From NCBI RefSeq assembly GCF_027887165.1, contig NC_077227.1, forward strand, positions 77,210,488-77,274,487: a DNA stretch of 64,000 bases, in the 5' to 3' direction. The notes beneath the pieces were generated by a model, which worked only from the letters and a program-made list of their open reading frames with translations, had not been told where the DNA came from and made no database searches. The translations under genes were made by a program, and so were the position numbers. This DNA comes from Monodelphis domestica (lineage: Eukaryota > Chordata > Mammalia > Didelphimorphia > Didelphidae). This document shows positions 1 through 11,197 of this stretch, piece by piece. The number at the start of each line of letters is the position of its first letter. Within the stretch, counting starts at the first letter, position 1.

Positions 1-77
1 AGTCTGAGACTAGATTTGAACCCAGGACCTCCCATCACCAGGACTGACTCTCTACACTGAGCCACCTAGCTGTCCTC
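1..77 (-). repeat. WSINE1/MAR-like tRNA-derived SINE, 5' part
   Basis: Read on the - strand this gives the start of the marsupial tRNA-derived SINE: 'gctaggtggctcagt' (A-box-like) and 'gggttcaaatct' (B-box-like). It runs off the window edge and the 3' part is not seen. Confidence 0.8.
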
Positions 78-278
78 ATCTCTCCTATTTTTAACACCTA
101 ATAGTCTTCCTTCTAATGGTTCTGTAGGGCCAAAGTCATGGAGCATTGGGAATACCAAAGAATCAGTGTTGTGGATGGCTCCAAGAAGTTTGGGTAGACT
201 TATGGTGATATAAGGAGATTGAAGTTATCTATAACCATGAATGACAAACTCAAGAAGTCACAGAAAAAGTGCCCAGAA

Positions 279-416
279 AATCTGACCTCAGACTCTTCCT
301 AGCTGTATGTCCTAGAGTGAGTCCCTTAACCCCCATTGCCTAGCCCTTACTGCTCTTTTGCCTTGGAACCAGTACACAGTATTGATTCTACGATGGAAGG
401 TAAGGGTTTAAAAAAT
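279..416 (+). repeat. WSINE1/MAR-like SINE, 5'-truncated
   Basis: Contains the 'tctgacctcagac', 'attgcctagccctta' and 'aagggtttaaaaaa' blocks of the same SINE. The tRNA-like head is missing. Confidence 0.8.
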
Positions 417-522
417 GCCCAAGAACAGTATGATTGGAAAAAAGATATAGTGAAGGTGCAGGATAATGATAGACAGCTTAACGGCTGCCTAGGTACCTTT
501 TGAAATCCAGAAAAATCTTGAC

Positions 523-746
523 CAAGGGTTCTTCACCTTTCATGTGTTCTAAAATCCTTTGTCAGTCTTATTAAGGCCAAGATTCTTTTCTCAGAATGCT
601 ATTTTAAATCTGAAAAGCAAAATATATCATGTTATAAAGAAAATCAATTATATTGAAATAAAAACAAAATTTTTCTCCTGTCCAAGTTCATAGACTTCCT
701 GAAATCTAGCCATTGACCCACGTTTAAGGACCTCTGATCCAGAGGA
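523..746. mobile_element. hAT-like nonautonomous DNA transposon (MER5/Charlie type)
   Basis: The left end reads 'caagggttcttcacc' and the right end, reverse-complemented, reads 'cagaggtccttaaac'. These resemble the inverted 'CAGRGGTTCTTAAMC' ends of MER5-type elements. The AT-rich interior also fits. Family assignment is from memory of the consensus. No exact 8-bp target duplication was found. Confidence 0.5.
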
Positions 747-1627
747 ACTCCTCTAACCCAAAGATGATCCATCCAGGATTATCTATGGATCATCTCTGGA
801 TAACTTGTGGAAGGGAGTAGAAATTAATTGCACAGGATTAGAAAGTGTAGATGGATCCTGGTCTACACCTGTAGAAGTAGTAACCCCAACAGATAAGATC
901 AAAGCTATTTCCAAATAGTATTCCATTTGGATTAAGTATCCAAAATTGATCTCTGCTGTCAACAATCCAAGCTAAGGGCAAGTGGGAGACTCAAATCTGA
1001 CCCTCTGAGTCCCAAACCCTCATTCCCTCAGAGGGCACCATTCATGGTGGGGTCAAAGATCCAAGCACTGCCCACACTGGTTACATTAATCTTAGCAGGC
1101 TCCAGAACTTCCTGTCCTGGAGTAAAGGAGAAATCTCCCAATGAGCTCAGATTTCTCCAGTGGGGAGTTTGCACAGAAGGTTTTGCTTGGGGATTTGCAT
1201 AAAGCCAGGTCTATCTTTGGAACCTGGCTGGGGCCCAAGGGTCCAGGCTTGGGGAGGAGGGTCAGTATTCTTTCCATAGCCATGACCGACATTCCCTGGA
1301 GTTTGTTTTCATTGTGAATCTTTCACAGGAATTCCTACATATAACACCAGAGCCTTTGAGGCTTGAACATATTTTTCAAAGGGAAAAAACTGGGTCAGGC
1401 AATGACCATGAAACCAAGGTTTAAAAGGGCTTTCCATCACCGAGCCTTCCTCCCACTCCTTTTTCTTTTTCTTTTTTTTTTAGTTCCTTTAGAACTTGTC
1501 CAAAATTTTCCTTCTGGGTTGATATTTCTCCTTCTGAACTGTAGCCCAAAGGTGAAGAATGTTGGGCAAGTTTCATTGTAGATGGGTGGAGTTGTTTTTG
1601 AGTGTGATGAGTAAGGGGGAAAAGTAC
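747..1627. other. no recognised feature
   Basis: Unique-looking intergenic sequence. Short frames exist on both strands but have no protein similarity I recognise and no splice context. Confidence 0.5.
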
Positions 1628-1925
1628 TGGCAGCCCCATGGTTCAGTGGAGTTGAATGAAAGTCAGATTAGAAATAAGGAGACCTGGGTTCTAGTTCTGG
1701 CTCCCCCATTCATTTTGGGTGTGATCTTGGGTAAGTCCTTCCCTTTTCTGGACCTCACTAGCTGTGTGACCCTGGGCAAGTCTCTTCACCCTGTTTGCCT
1801 CAATTTCCTCACCTATAAAATGAGCTGGAGAAAGAAAAGGCAAACCACTCTATTATTTCTGCCAAGAAACCCCCAAATGGAGTCATGAAGAGACAAGCTT
1901 GAATGAAAAGCAACTGAACAACAAG
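1628..1925 (+). repeat. MIR fragment followed by MAR1-like SINE
   Basis: About 1628-1755 resembles a MIR ('gacctgggttctagttctggctc'-type core). From about 1756 the sequence matches a 5'-truncated MAR1-like SINE: 'gtgaccctgggcaagtc', 'aaaatgagctggagaa', 'ggcaaaccactct', then a 'caactgaacaacaa' end. Confidence 0.65.
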
Positions 1926-2074
1926 AAAACATCACACTTTTTTTAGCAATTTGAGATGTATCTAGGACTTTTCTAACACAAATCTGTGAGACAGGCATTT
2001 GTAAAATGAAATTTGGGACTGGATGATTTCCCAGGTTCCTGACAACACTGAGCTTACAGTCAATCAAATGATCC

Positions 2075-2215
2075 TCAAAAACTTGGAGCTGGAAACAACT
2101 TAGAGATCCCATAGTGCAACCAAGCCATTTTACAGATGAGGAAACAGATGGGATTTGAACCCAGGTTCTCTGACTACCAATCCAGTGTTCTTTCTATAGC
2201 ATAACTGGTTCTGAA
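2075..2215 (-). repeat. MIR/L3-type old interspersed repeat
   Basis: Contains the antisense pattern 'cttggagctggaaacaactt', then 'ttttacagatgaggaaac', then 'ggatttgaacccagg', which recurs several times in this window. Confidence 0.55.
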
Positions 2216-2227
2216 CTCTTTCTGCTT

Positions 2228-2463
2228 AGAAAAACTGAATTGGTAGGGGGCATCTAGGTAGCTTGGTAGATTGAGAGCCAGGCCTAGAGATGGGAGGTCC
2301 TGGATTCAAATCTGACCTCAGACACTTCCCAGCTGTGTGACCCTGGGCAAGTCACTTGACCCCCATTGCCTAGCCCTTACCGCTCTTCTGCCTTGGAGCC
2401 AATACACAGTATTGATTCTAAGACAGAAGGTAAGGGTTTAAAAAAAAAGAAAAACTGAATTGG
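2228..2463 (+). repeat. Full-length WSINE1/MAR-like SINE with 16-bp target duplication
   Basis: The body (about 2244-2447) has the complete SINE from 'ggggcatctaggtagct' through 'ggattcaaatctgacc' to 'aagggttt' and an A tail. It is flanked by a perfect 16-bp direct repeat 'agaaaaactgaattgg' at 2228-2243 and 2448-2463. The perfect duplication marks L1-type insertion and a fairly recent copy. Confidence 0.92.
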
Positions 2464-2769
2464 CTTAGAGGACAGTGACTAATCAGGCTTTCCTATCTTT
2501 GGCCCAGGTCTTCCCCTCTTTTCTCATTAATTGCTTGTAAATTAATTCTTTAGCCCTTGAAGTCTTTAATTCTTATAACCTTTAATAGTTAAAGTCAGAA
2601 TCCACTGGGCTTTCCTCTTGATATGTGCCTATAACTTCTCACAGTGGGATTAGAATGAACATTTATTAGGTTTCTATAGTGAATTGCAAACAGAATATAG
2701 AACCATCCTTCCATCAGTGCATTCTGCAACCTTCCAGAGCAGAGGACACAGCAAAGAGGCACTGAAGAG
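2464..2769. other. no recognised feature
   Basis: AT-rich intergenic DNA without a repeat family or coding signal I can name. Confidence 0.5.
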
Positions 2770-3010
2770 ACTTCTTAACTTGTTGTCAGGAAGATCTGAG
2801 TTCAAATCCTACCTTGGACTGTTACTGGCTGGGTAACCCTTACGGGGCAAGTCTCCAAACCTCTCTCACCTTTGACTCCTTATCTATAAAATGGGGATGA
2901 TAATAGTACCCAGTCCACAGGGCTGGTGAGAAGTGCAAGTGAGATAATCTATGGGAAATCCTTTGCAAACCTTTAAGTGACATCTACGCTTTTGTAATTG
3001 TTATTAATTT
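2770..3010 (+). repeat. MIR-type SINE
   Basis: Shows the MIR order: 'gttcaaatcct' box, CORE-like 'gactccttatctataaaatggggatgataatagtaccc', and a 3' part near 'gtgagataatctatggg'. Confidence 0.75.
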
Positions 3011-3094
3011 CAGAGACGAGTGAGTGGCATTTGATTAAGGCTTGTGCTTTAACCATCATGGGACTTGAAGATTTTTTCAGACTCTTTTCCCCCT

Positions 3095-3290
3095 AGGAGT
3101 GAAGGATCAGAGATTTAGAGCTGGAAAAGCCTTAAAGGATCGTCTTGGTCAGTCCCTGCATTTTACAGATGGCAAAACTGAGACTGAAAAGAGGACTTTG
3201 CCCAAGTGGGGCCCCTGGGATTTGAACCCAGTTCAGCATTCTTTCCATTGTACCATACTCCCTTTCTGCCTTTTGTTCATTTAGGACATG
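3095..3290 (-). repeat. MIR/L3-type old repeat
   Basis: Same antisense pattern as at 2075-2215: 'gatttagagctggaaaag', 'cattttacagatgg', 'gggatttgaacccag'. Confidence 0.55.
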
Positions 3291-4019
3291 AGACCCTCAT
3301 TAGGTTTGCCAGACTCGGGACATTTCAGTTCTAGATTTTCCCAACAGCGGTAGGGCAGCTGCCAACCTTCCTCCTTTTCTGGTGAGGGGCAGGTGATTGT
3401 GCTTTCTCCTGCAGTGATGGGAACTACAGCGGGCATGTCAGGAAAAAGGTGCTACTCCTTTGTTCCTCTGACCATCTGCCCTTCCCTTCTGTCCCAGGGC
3501 CATCCATAGGGTTCTCTGAGATCTCAAGAAAACAATTACTTTGGAGTTTTCTTCAGGAGAAGCACCAGGCATCCTGATGGAAAGCATAAGAGTTGGCAAG
3601 ACTACTCTTTGTCCTTCCAGCATGGGAAGTTTCCATGGGAAACCTGAAGGAGAGGTGGTCAAATTGACCACCTTTTTCCCCCAAGTCAAGATGGCAGAGT
3701 CATGTGGCGACCTGGGGGTCACTTGGGGACGTGCTGGAGCCAGCTCTAACCAGCCTGGGAGACCCCATTGCCAAATTTCAATGTGGATCTTAATGCTTTA
3801 GAAATCATCAGAACCTGATTTATTGTGTTGTTGCTTGTCTACGCTTAAGAAAGCAATCATGCAAATTAAACTTCATTTCCTGCCCACCCCAGTCCCATTA
3901 ATAAACCTGTACCAGCACACACCCCCCTTTTTTTTCTACAAACTTGAACTCAGCAGGGGCACAGTAGGAGGCTCAGGGAATGAAGTCATCCTGGGACTGG
4001 AGGCCTGATGACTGAAGGC
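3291..4019. other. no recognised feature
   Basis: Mostly unique-looking sequence. Open frames of 94 and 86 codons on opposite strands overlap each other and have no recognisable domains. Confidence 0.45.
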
Positions 4020-4145
4020 TAAGAATAATCATAATAACTGGCATTTATGGAGCACTTGAAGGTCTGCAGCGTCCTTTGCAATCATGAGCTCATTGGAACC
4101 TTACAACACCCCTGAAACGAGATAGCCAAGCATAATGGCAGCCAC
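4020..4145 (-). repeat. MIR fragment
   Basis: The 'gcatttatggagcacttgaaggt' to 'ttacaacacccctga' stretch is the 3' half of a MIR read in reverse. Confidence 0.55.
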
Positions 4146-4659
4146 GTGGGAAGGGGCTTATTTGGCCTGAAAATTCAAGTATATCATTAATGGCCCAAGT
4201 GAAGGTATCCTAAGATAACCTTCCTGTGTTCTCTGGCTCAGTAGTTTTGAGCTATTTTGTTTTTATTTTACATTATAATTTGTTTTTAAGTCCTAGTGAA
4301 ATCCTTTTCTATGAAAAAAAAAAGCCTAATTCTGGGGTGAAGAGTGGGGCTAGTGTGAAGGGGAAATAAAAGCTTCTAAGCTTGGCTCATTGGAGTCCAT
4401 GGACTTATTTTTTTTCAAGATTTCAATCATTCTTTTAATATAATTGTCCTTTTATTTTTTAAATTAATTTTATGCATTTCCAAACATTATTTTGGCAATC
4501 ACTGGACTACTAAAGGGATCCAGGACCCAAAGAAAGTTATGATCCCCCTGATCCAAGGGCTTTGGTGTATCCCAGAGCCCTAGGCATGGGCTGGTGGCAG
4601 AGAGATTGTCCCAGGGACCCTGGGTGACCAGCATGTATCTAGTGACCAAGTGAGGCATC
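4146..4659. other. AT-rich, no clear feature
   Basis: Contains poly(A)- and poly(T)-rich stretches and a possible old DNA-transposon scrap near 4490-4560. No gene signal. Confidence 0.4.
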
Positions 4660-4980
4660 AAACCTTTATTTACCCCTTACTATGACTAAGCCCCATTCAA
4701 GGTATTGGGGAAAGCGAAGAAAAAGAAAGGCAAAAACTCTTTCCCTGGCTGCAAGGAGCTTACATTCTAATGGGGAGACAACCTGTAAATAACTAGGTAC
4801 CTGCAAGATGTGTCTGGAAAGGATGGATGGCAGTCTGAGAGGGAAGTGGCTTAGCAGCTGGGGAGTCTGGGAAAGGTCTCCGGCAGAGGCTGAGATTTGG
4901 GCTAAACCCTGAAGGAAGCCAAGGCAGATGGGAGTGAAGAAGGAGGGGATATGCAGGGCAGAAGTCTGAGTGGAAAAAGG
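4660..4980 (+). repeat. Old marsupial interspersed repeat ('caaggagcttacattctaatgg' family)
   Basis: Same family as 6515, 21715 and 31285: a decayed 'gccaggcactgt' head, then 'ctgcaaggagcttacattctaatggggagacaac', then a 'ggctaaaccctgaaggaagcc' interior. I recognise the family pattern but cannot name it with certainty. Confidence 0.55.
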
Positions 4981-5423
4981 AAATAGTCCAGAACCCCAAG
5001 TTGGGATGGAGTCTGATGGATAATCTCCTTTCCTTCCTGGGGTCCCATTTCCTCTGCTATGGTTATAGTAGAACTATGAAGGCAAAATCTCCAATATAAG
5101 TTATTCTCCAGCTACTGTGAAGAGCAGGGAAGGGGAGCCCCAGACTCTAACCAAAGCCACCACTTTTGGAACATCCTCTTTCCCATCCTTAGCAATTATC
5201 CTTGGGGTGTGGGGCCAAGATGTATTCCAGCATCTGGCAAAGAAGAGAGAGAGCTCCCTGGACCATTGTTTTCTGCCTGCTCATTCTAACTTGGTTTGCC
5301 CTTTGATTTTCACATCAAACTAGCTCTGAGTTCCCACATGGTGAGAAGGAAACTAAATGGAAAACTTTTTTCTAGTTGGGGGGTGGGGGGAGGGTGGAGA
5401 TGGAAAACTTTTTCTAGATGGAG
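4981..5423. other. no recognised feature
   Basis: Unique-looking DNA with a duplicated 'tggaaaactttttctag' motif and a G-rich spacer at 5356-5410. Confidence 0.4.
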
Positions 5424-5670
5424 GGAGCCTTTAAGATTTGCAAAAGCACTTTACACATATTATCTCATTTGATTCTCATTAACCTGAGACGTAGGTTATT
5501 ATTATCCCCAATTTACAGATGAAGAATCCGAGGCTGGGAGAAGTTAAGTGACTGCCCAGGGTCACACCGCTAGGCTGGTGCTATCATTATCCACATTTTA
5601 CAGATAGGGAAACTGAGGCTGGGAGAGATCAAATGGCTTGCCCAGTGACTCACAGCAAGTTTACACTGGG
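5424..5670 (-). repeat. MIR, antisense, partly doubled
   Basis: Shows 'ccaatttacagatgaagaatccgaggctgg' and then a second 'cattttacagatagggaaactgaggctggg'. Either two MIR pieces or a local duplication. Confidence 0.75.
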
Positions 5671-6379
5671 ATCTAATTGTCACCAAAGCTTCCACTATGT
5701 AAAAGAAAGAGATGTCTCTGAAAGAGGCCAAGTTTAGAAAATCCAGCAGTAGAACCAAGCAGGTATCGATGCACTTTTGGTATAAAGGGCAAGCCGTCAT
5801 CTTTTAGGAGTTCAAGTCTTAGGGCCTCTAATATAATCATGTGAAATCTATTAACCTCTCTGAGACAGAGATGGCCCTGGATTCTCAAAGGCTATCCGAG
5901 TTGCTTTGTTAATGGCTTTATTGCAAGTGGGTCCTGCTGAACCAATAGAAAAGCTTGGAGTGTGGGACTTTTCTAGCCCAGTGAATCTTAGAAAGTATCA
6001 CACCAAATGTTGGCTCGTAAATGATGACCTTTCTTAGCCAGAGCCACCTACTACGATTCCCCTATGTGCAGGACTTGTGAGCTGTTCTGAAGGAGGGAGA
6101 ACACGATTGGCTAGGTCATTTCCCAGTGAGCTGGACTCCTCTAGACCTTTTCATCCTGTCTTAGAACTCATCAGCCTTGGACTTCACAGTTCATCAGTAG
6201 GCTCTGCCCCAGGGGCCCCTCTTTCCTTTTGATTGGAGGATGGAGAGCAGAGAACCCTTTCCACAACCTTCATTTAAGAAAGGTGCTACAACCAGCCATG
6301 TCTTCCTTTCCCAATCAGCTGTTCTCCTCTGGACTTCACCATATCCCCCAGTCCTGTGTTTCAGCTACTTTTTCTGTGA
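5671..6379. other. no recognised feature
   Basis: No named repeat and no coding signal seen; possibly unique intergenic DNA. Confidence 0.4.
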
Positions 6380-6500
6380 TTTTCATTCAAGTGTAAGATC
6401 CTTGAGGGTAGGGACTGTCTTTTGCCTATCTTTGCATCCCCAAGACTTAGCACAGTGCCTGGCACACAGTAGGTGTTAATGAATGTTTACTGACTGCCTA
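6380..6500 (+). repeat. L2 LINE 3' end
   Basis: Classical L2 tail: 'taagatccttgagggtaggga', 'gcacagtgcctggcacacagtaggtgtt', ending in 'gaatgtttactgactg'. Confidence 0.85.
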
Positions 6501-6514
6501 CCCCTTGAAGCATT

Positions 6515-6660
6515 GATAATATCAGCACTAATAATCAATCGATAAGTAGTTATGAAGCACCTACTATACTATGGAAGATATGCTCAACTCTAGGGATTAA
6601 AAGACAAAAGTGAAAAAAGCTCTTGCCCTCAAGGAGCTTATAGTCTATCTATCATGGGAG
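6515..6660 (+). repeat. Old marsupial interspersed repeat ('caaggagctt' family)
   Basis: Contains 'gaagcacctactatactatgg' followed by 'cctcaaggagcttatagtcta', the same family as at 4660. Confidence 0.5.
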
Positions 6661-6839
6661 GTAACAAGTACACATATAGCTATATACATGTACTTGGAAG
6701 TATATACAGAAATTTTGAGTGTTTCCTCCAGAGAGTGAACTAAAAGGTAGAAACACATTTGACATAATTTGTATGTACATGTCTGCGTCCCACATGATGC
6801 CTTCGGAATGCAGGAATTGGGGAAGAGCTGGGACACCTA

Positions 6840-6955
6840 TGGCTAAATTAAATTAATTAAAATTAAATAAAAATATATACAAATTATACATAAAATAGTC
6901 ATAAGGTAATATAACTTTTATATAAAATGGGTATGTTTTATATATAAACAAGGAG
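6840..6955. repeat. AT-rich low-complexity tract
   Basis: A run of taaatt/ataaaa/tatata words with almost no G or C. Confidence 0.8.
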
Positions 6956-7060
6956 GGGCATTAGCAACCAGGAGGGTCAGAATCACAGCTCACAGAATGA
7001 GAGCTTCAGAAGGGATCTTAGAGACCATCCAGTCAACTCTTGCCTGAACAGAATCACACC

Positions 7061-7095
<35 letters not shown>
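7061..7095. repeat. (ACG)n microsatellite, about 11.7 units
   Basis: A pure ACG run of 35 bases, 12 of them in CpG cytosines, inside the old L3/CR1 copy. ACG/CGT is among the rarest trinucleotide microsatellites in mammals because methylated CpG decays. Confidence 0.97.
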
Positions 7096-8028
7096 ATATC
7101 CAACAGGTGGTTAGTCAGCCTCTGCTTGAAATCCTCCAAGGATGGCAAACTCAGTACCTTTGGAAGCAACCCATTCTACTTTGGGACAACCCTAGTTGTT
7201 GGGAAATGTTTTCTGATATTAAGGACAAATTCTGCTGCCTTTAAATCTGCTTTCAGGGGCCAAACAGAGAAAGTCTAATCTGTCTAATCCCTCTTCCATA
7301 TGAGAGCCCTTCAAAAGCTTGAAAACAATTGTATGTCTGCCCAGAATCTTCTTTTCTCCAGGCTAAACAGGCCCAGACCCTTTAAAGGATCCTCAAAGTA
7401 TCAATTCACCATCTTGATCGCCCTCCTCTGCCAACTCTCTAGCTTATTAATATTCTTCCTCCACTGCGTATCTAGTGAAATCTGGTGAGTTCAGAGTACA
7501 GTCGAACTCTCATCCCTCTATTCTTGGGAACGCTGTCCCTTTTAACACAGCAAAAGAGTGCATTTACTTTTTTGGCAGCCACATAACATTTCTGACTCAT
7601 ATGAAATTACAGTCCACTAAAACCCTCAGATCTTTTTCAGAATAATTGCTATCTAATTAAACTCCCCCAGTTCATACTTTGGGCATTGATCTTTTGTACT
7701 GAAGTGTAAGACATCACATTCATTCCTGTTGAATTTTATCTTAGTGGATAAAATCAGAGCCCATTGTTCTAGACTACCTAGACATTTGTATATTCTGACT
7801 GTCAGCCAGCATGTTGGCTATCTTTCCTGGCTTTGTGTCATCTGCAAATTTAATGTTCCTACCATTTATCGATGTTGTCATTGATAAAAATATTAAGCAT
7901 CTCAAGACCTACATTGAAGATGTCTTGTCCCATCAACACTGAATTATTAAGTGCTCTTTGTGTCTGGCCATTCAATTAGTTCTGAGTCTGTCTGAATCCA
8001 TGTCTTCTTCACAAGAATAGTCTGAAGA

Positions 8029-8204
8029 GAGCAGCCAGGTAGCTCAGTGGACCAAAAGCCAGGTCTAGAGATGGGAGGTCCTGAGTTCAAATTTGACCTC
8101 AACTAGCAAATCCCTTAACCCCCAATTGAATTGCCTAGCCCTTAATACTCTTCTGCCTTGGAACCAATACAAAGTATCGATTCTAAGATGGAAGGTTTTT
8201 TTTT
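8029..8204 (+). repeat. WSINE1/MAR-like SINE inserted in L3/CR1
   Basis: Starts 'gcagccaggtagctcagtgg', has 'gagttcaaatttgacc' and 'cttctgccttggaacc', and ends in a T-rich/AATAAA tail. A short internal deletion follows the B-box region. Confidence 0.85.
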
Positions 8205-9460
8205 TAATAAAGAATCGCATGAGATACTTCATTAAGAGCTTTGTAAAAATCTAGGTAGTCTATATGCATACTATTTCTTTCATTGACTAGTTCAGAAACC
8301 CAATCAAAAAAAGGAAATGAGACTAGTTTGGCGTGCTTCATTCTGAATAAAGCTGTGCTGGTTCATTGTAACTATTGCTTCTCTTTCTAGATGTTCACTA
8401 GCCATCTCTTTAAAGATCAGTTTTATAATTTTTCTTGGAGTCAAAGGCCAATTCACTGGTCAGTAGTTTATAATTTGCTTCTCACTTTTGAAAATTAGGA
8501 CCAAATTCATCTTTCCCCAATCTTGTAATGCCTTTCTTATTTTCCATGATCATTAAATATCATTGTAGTGATTACTTTTGACAGTTCCTAAGGATGTAGT
8601 TCATGGGCCAGGTGACTTGAATTCATCAGTGGAAATTCTCTTACTATCTCCTTCCTATGCATGGAAGTCACTCTGTGTGAGTAATGTTTGTTCTGTTATT
8701 TCCTGTTCAAGGGTCCTTCTCCTTGTCAGAGAAAACAGAAAGAAAGCAAGATCTGAGCAGCTCTTCCTTCTCTTTCTGCTGTCATTTGCCACCATCCCCT
8801 CTACCCCAAGCAAAGGTCCTGTCCTGTCTTTGATCCTCCGTTTTCTCCCAATGGAGCGAAATCAAACAAAAAACAACAAAACATCCTTTTATGCTGTCCT
8901 TGGCTTCCCTTACTGATCTCGGCTCATCCTGTTCTTTAATATTCCTGACATTCTTACAATTCTGTGCTACGATATAATATTTATTCGGTTGCCTCATTTT
9001 GTTTTCATCTCTTGTACATTTCTTTTTAAAAATCCAAGTTGGTTGGCGAGGTCTCTGTTTGCCTCCACTAGACTCTCCAGGCAAAATCCCAGTTCTCTCT
9101 CTCAGTGGAGTTTGTGTCTTCAGAATTTCATTCTTGAACATCTCCCCATCCCTCCTTGACTCACTTTCCTGACAGAATGTTAATCCACAACATCATACCT
9201 TTCTTTAGAACCCTTTGAAGTCTGCTTTGCCAAAATCTAGGGTGAATGTCAGGCTATGCCCAGAATGCCTCTCATTTGTTATTGTAAACTTCAGCATGGA
9301 GCGAGTACTCCCTGCTATTCCCAGGTCTCCTATCATTTTCAACCTAGCAACCAATTCCTGTAGCAAAAATCAGATTCAGCATAGAATCTATGATTATTGA
9401 TTCCTCTGCCTTTAGAAGGATGAAATCATCACCAAGGAAAGTCCAGAAGTTATTAGTTGC

Positions 9461-10059
9461 TTTGCTTTGGGAATATAGAAAGCTTCTTTAAATTTCTGTT
9501 TAAGTCAATAAAGGCATCATGTAGAATGTGGGGTTGTAGCTGAGTCTTGAAGGAAACTAGGTACTCTGAGAGGCAAAAATGAAGAAGGAGGGCATCCTAA
9601 GAATGGGGGAAAGCCAGCACAAGAGCACAGAGATGGAAGCTGGAGGGTGCTTTATGTAGTACCATCTTCTGAGCTATCTTCCCAAGTTGGTCCTCATAAA
9701 TTTACAGGTTCAGTACCCAAGGTGGGAAACCACTTCTGGTTTCAAGAATACTCTGTGGATTGTAGTTCATGAGTCCCCACTGGTTATATTTACTTCTAAT
9801 AATCAGCCAATAGACAAAAGAAACTCAAAATTAAAGGCATTTACCAAATTCATTTAATAAGTTCAGAATCTACAAAATTTACCTCCCCATAATGTAATAT
9901 ATTTAGTAACTATGGGAAGAGTGGAAACAAACTCCTTCATTCCTCTCTAGTTTAGCCAAACTGGCCTATATGTAGTTCTTCAAACTTAATATTTCATTTC
10001 TCATCTCTATGTATTTGCACAAGCCAGCTTTCATGCCTACTATATACTCATTCTTCATC
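9461..10059. other. mostly unassigned; scrap of old repeat
   Basis: About 9530-9640 resembles the interior of the 'caaggagctt' repeat family ('cttgaaggaaactaggtactctgagagg'). The rest is unassigned. Confidence 0.4.
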
Positions 10060-10330
10060 TTTGCCTGTCTGAATTCTTATCTTCCTCCAATGCTAATCAC
10101 CTCTTCCATCCAGCCTTCCCAGATTCTACTCCCAATAGTTAATACTCTCTTCCTTTTCCTCAAATCACCTTGTATTCACTTGTCTGTGTACTTGTCTCCT
10201 CAATAAAATAAAAATCTCCTAAAAAACAGGGAGTGTACCCAGCACCTTGAATAGTACCTGGCACAGAGATTGGTTAATCAATCAAGCAATCAATCAGACA
10301 TTTATTAAGTGCTTGTGTTTGACATTATGC
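10060..10330 (+). repeat. L2 LINE 3' region
   Basis: Decayed L2: 'catccagccttcccagattc', 'tcacttgtctgtgtacttgt', 'agtacctggcacagaga', then a 'catttattaagtgctt' end. Confidence 0.6.
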
Positions 10331-11137
10331 ATACAAAGAATAAAACAGGTGTGTATATTTGTGTATATATGTATGTATGTATTGTAAAAATTAAAATTAA
10401 ATTTCAATAATAAAATATTATATTTTAGAATTTTTACAGTATGTATACCTTAAAATGTAAATGATGATACATTGACCCTATGGGAAATAGGGGGTTAGGT
10501 TCCTGCAATCACCAAAAACTATGATTTTTTACTAGAGATTGCTGAAAATACTCTTTTTTGTATTTAATTCTTTTAAACAAAACATTAATTCTGATAATAT
10601 GTACTTTCCCTAACACAGTAATCAGGAAATAATCCATCAAGTGCAATACACAAAATAAAATTGGTAACATGCAAAACAATTTTCTTGCTAGCAATCCCCT
10701 AGAATTCTGTGACATTTTGTGCTAATGTATCAATTCAAATAAACAGACACTGATTTCAGACAATATTCTACTGCTGTAAACCTCTTGACTTCAGATGCCT
10801 TCTGAAAACCAAAGGGGAGGTTGCTTGGATTTTAGCCAGTGCTATCAGAAGATACTGTGACTGGTGAGGTCTTGACAGCACCACCAACACTCCAGATACA
10901 TGGGGAGCTCTTTACAGTGGAAGGGTGAAGAAGACCAGTGAAGCACTTAATAGGATACTAGTCACTTCACACACTTGGTGGAGTCATACCTCTCATGTTC
11001 TCTTCTACTCACATCCACTGATGTGTGTGGTTGCCAATACAAAACTGAGAATGAGGTTATTAATGAAATCACTTGAATGCTTGAAGTTGCAAAAGTTAAG
11101 AGCTCAAATGTTGATTATATGTTTTATAGATGTAACA
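10331..11137. other. AT-rich, no recognised feature
   Basis: Includes simple gtatgtat repeats near 10355-10380. The stretch 10470-10560 may be an old DNA transposon but I could not place it. Confidence 0.4.
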
Positions 11138-11154
11138 TATATGTGAGTACATAG
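11138..11154. repeat. Target-site duplication, left copy
   Basis: 'tatatgtgagtacatag' matches 15167-15185, where the same word carries a 2-base TA insertion. It brackets the RTE-like LINE. Confidence 0.8.
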
Positions 11155-11197
11155 TAGTCTCTCGGTGATCGAGAATGACGATTGTCTTTGTGCAGTT

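Larger units (their letters stand above)
6970..9460 (-). mobile_element. Old L3/CR1-type LINE, 3' half
   Basis: Antisense to the + strand. From 6990 the sequence follows the CR1/L3 3'-region pattern: 'cagaagggatcttagagaccatccagtcaa', 'cctccaaggatgg', 'ctttctccaggctaaacag', 'gtgtcatctgcaaatttaatg', 'gttgtcattgataaaaatatt'. Near 8235 it is complementary to the conserved reverse-transcriptase LDF.KAL segment. It is interrupted by an ACG microsatellite (7061-7095) and a SINE (8029-8204). No long open frame remains. The 5' limit near 9460 is approximate. Confidence 0.75.

Noticed and set aside
7061-7095. CRISPR-like or coding triplet repeat.
   Set aside because: A simple microsatellite without spacers or an open coding context.
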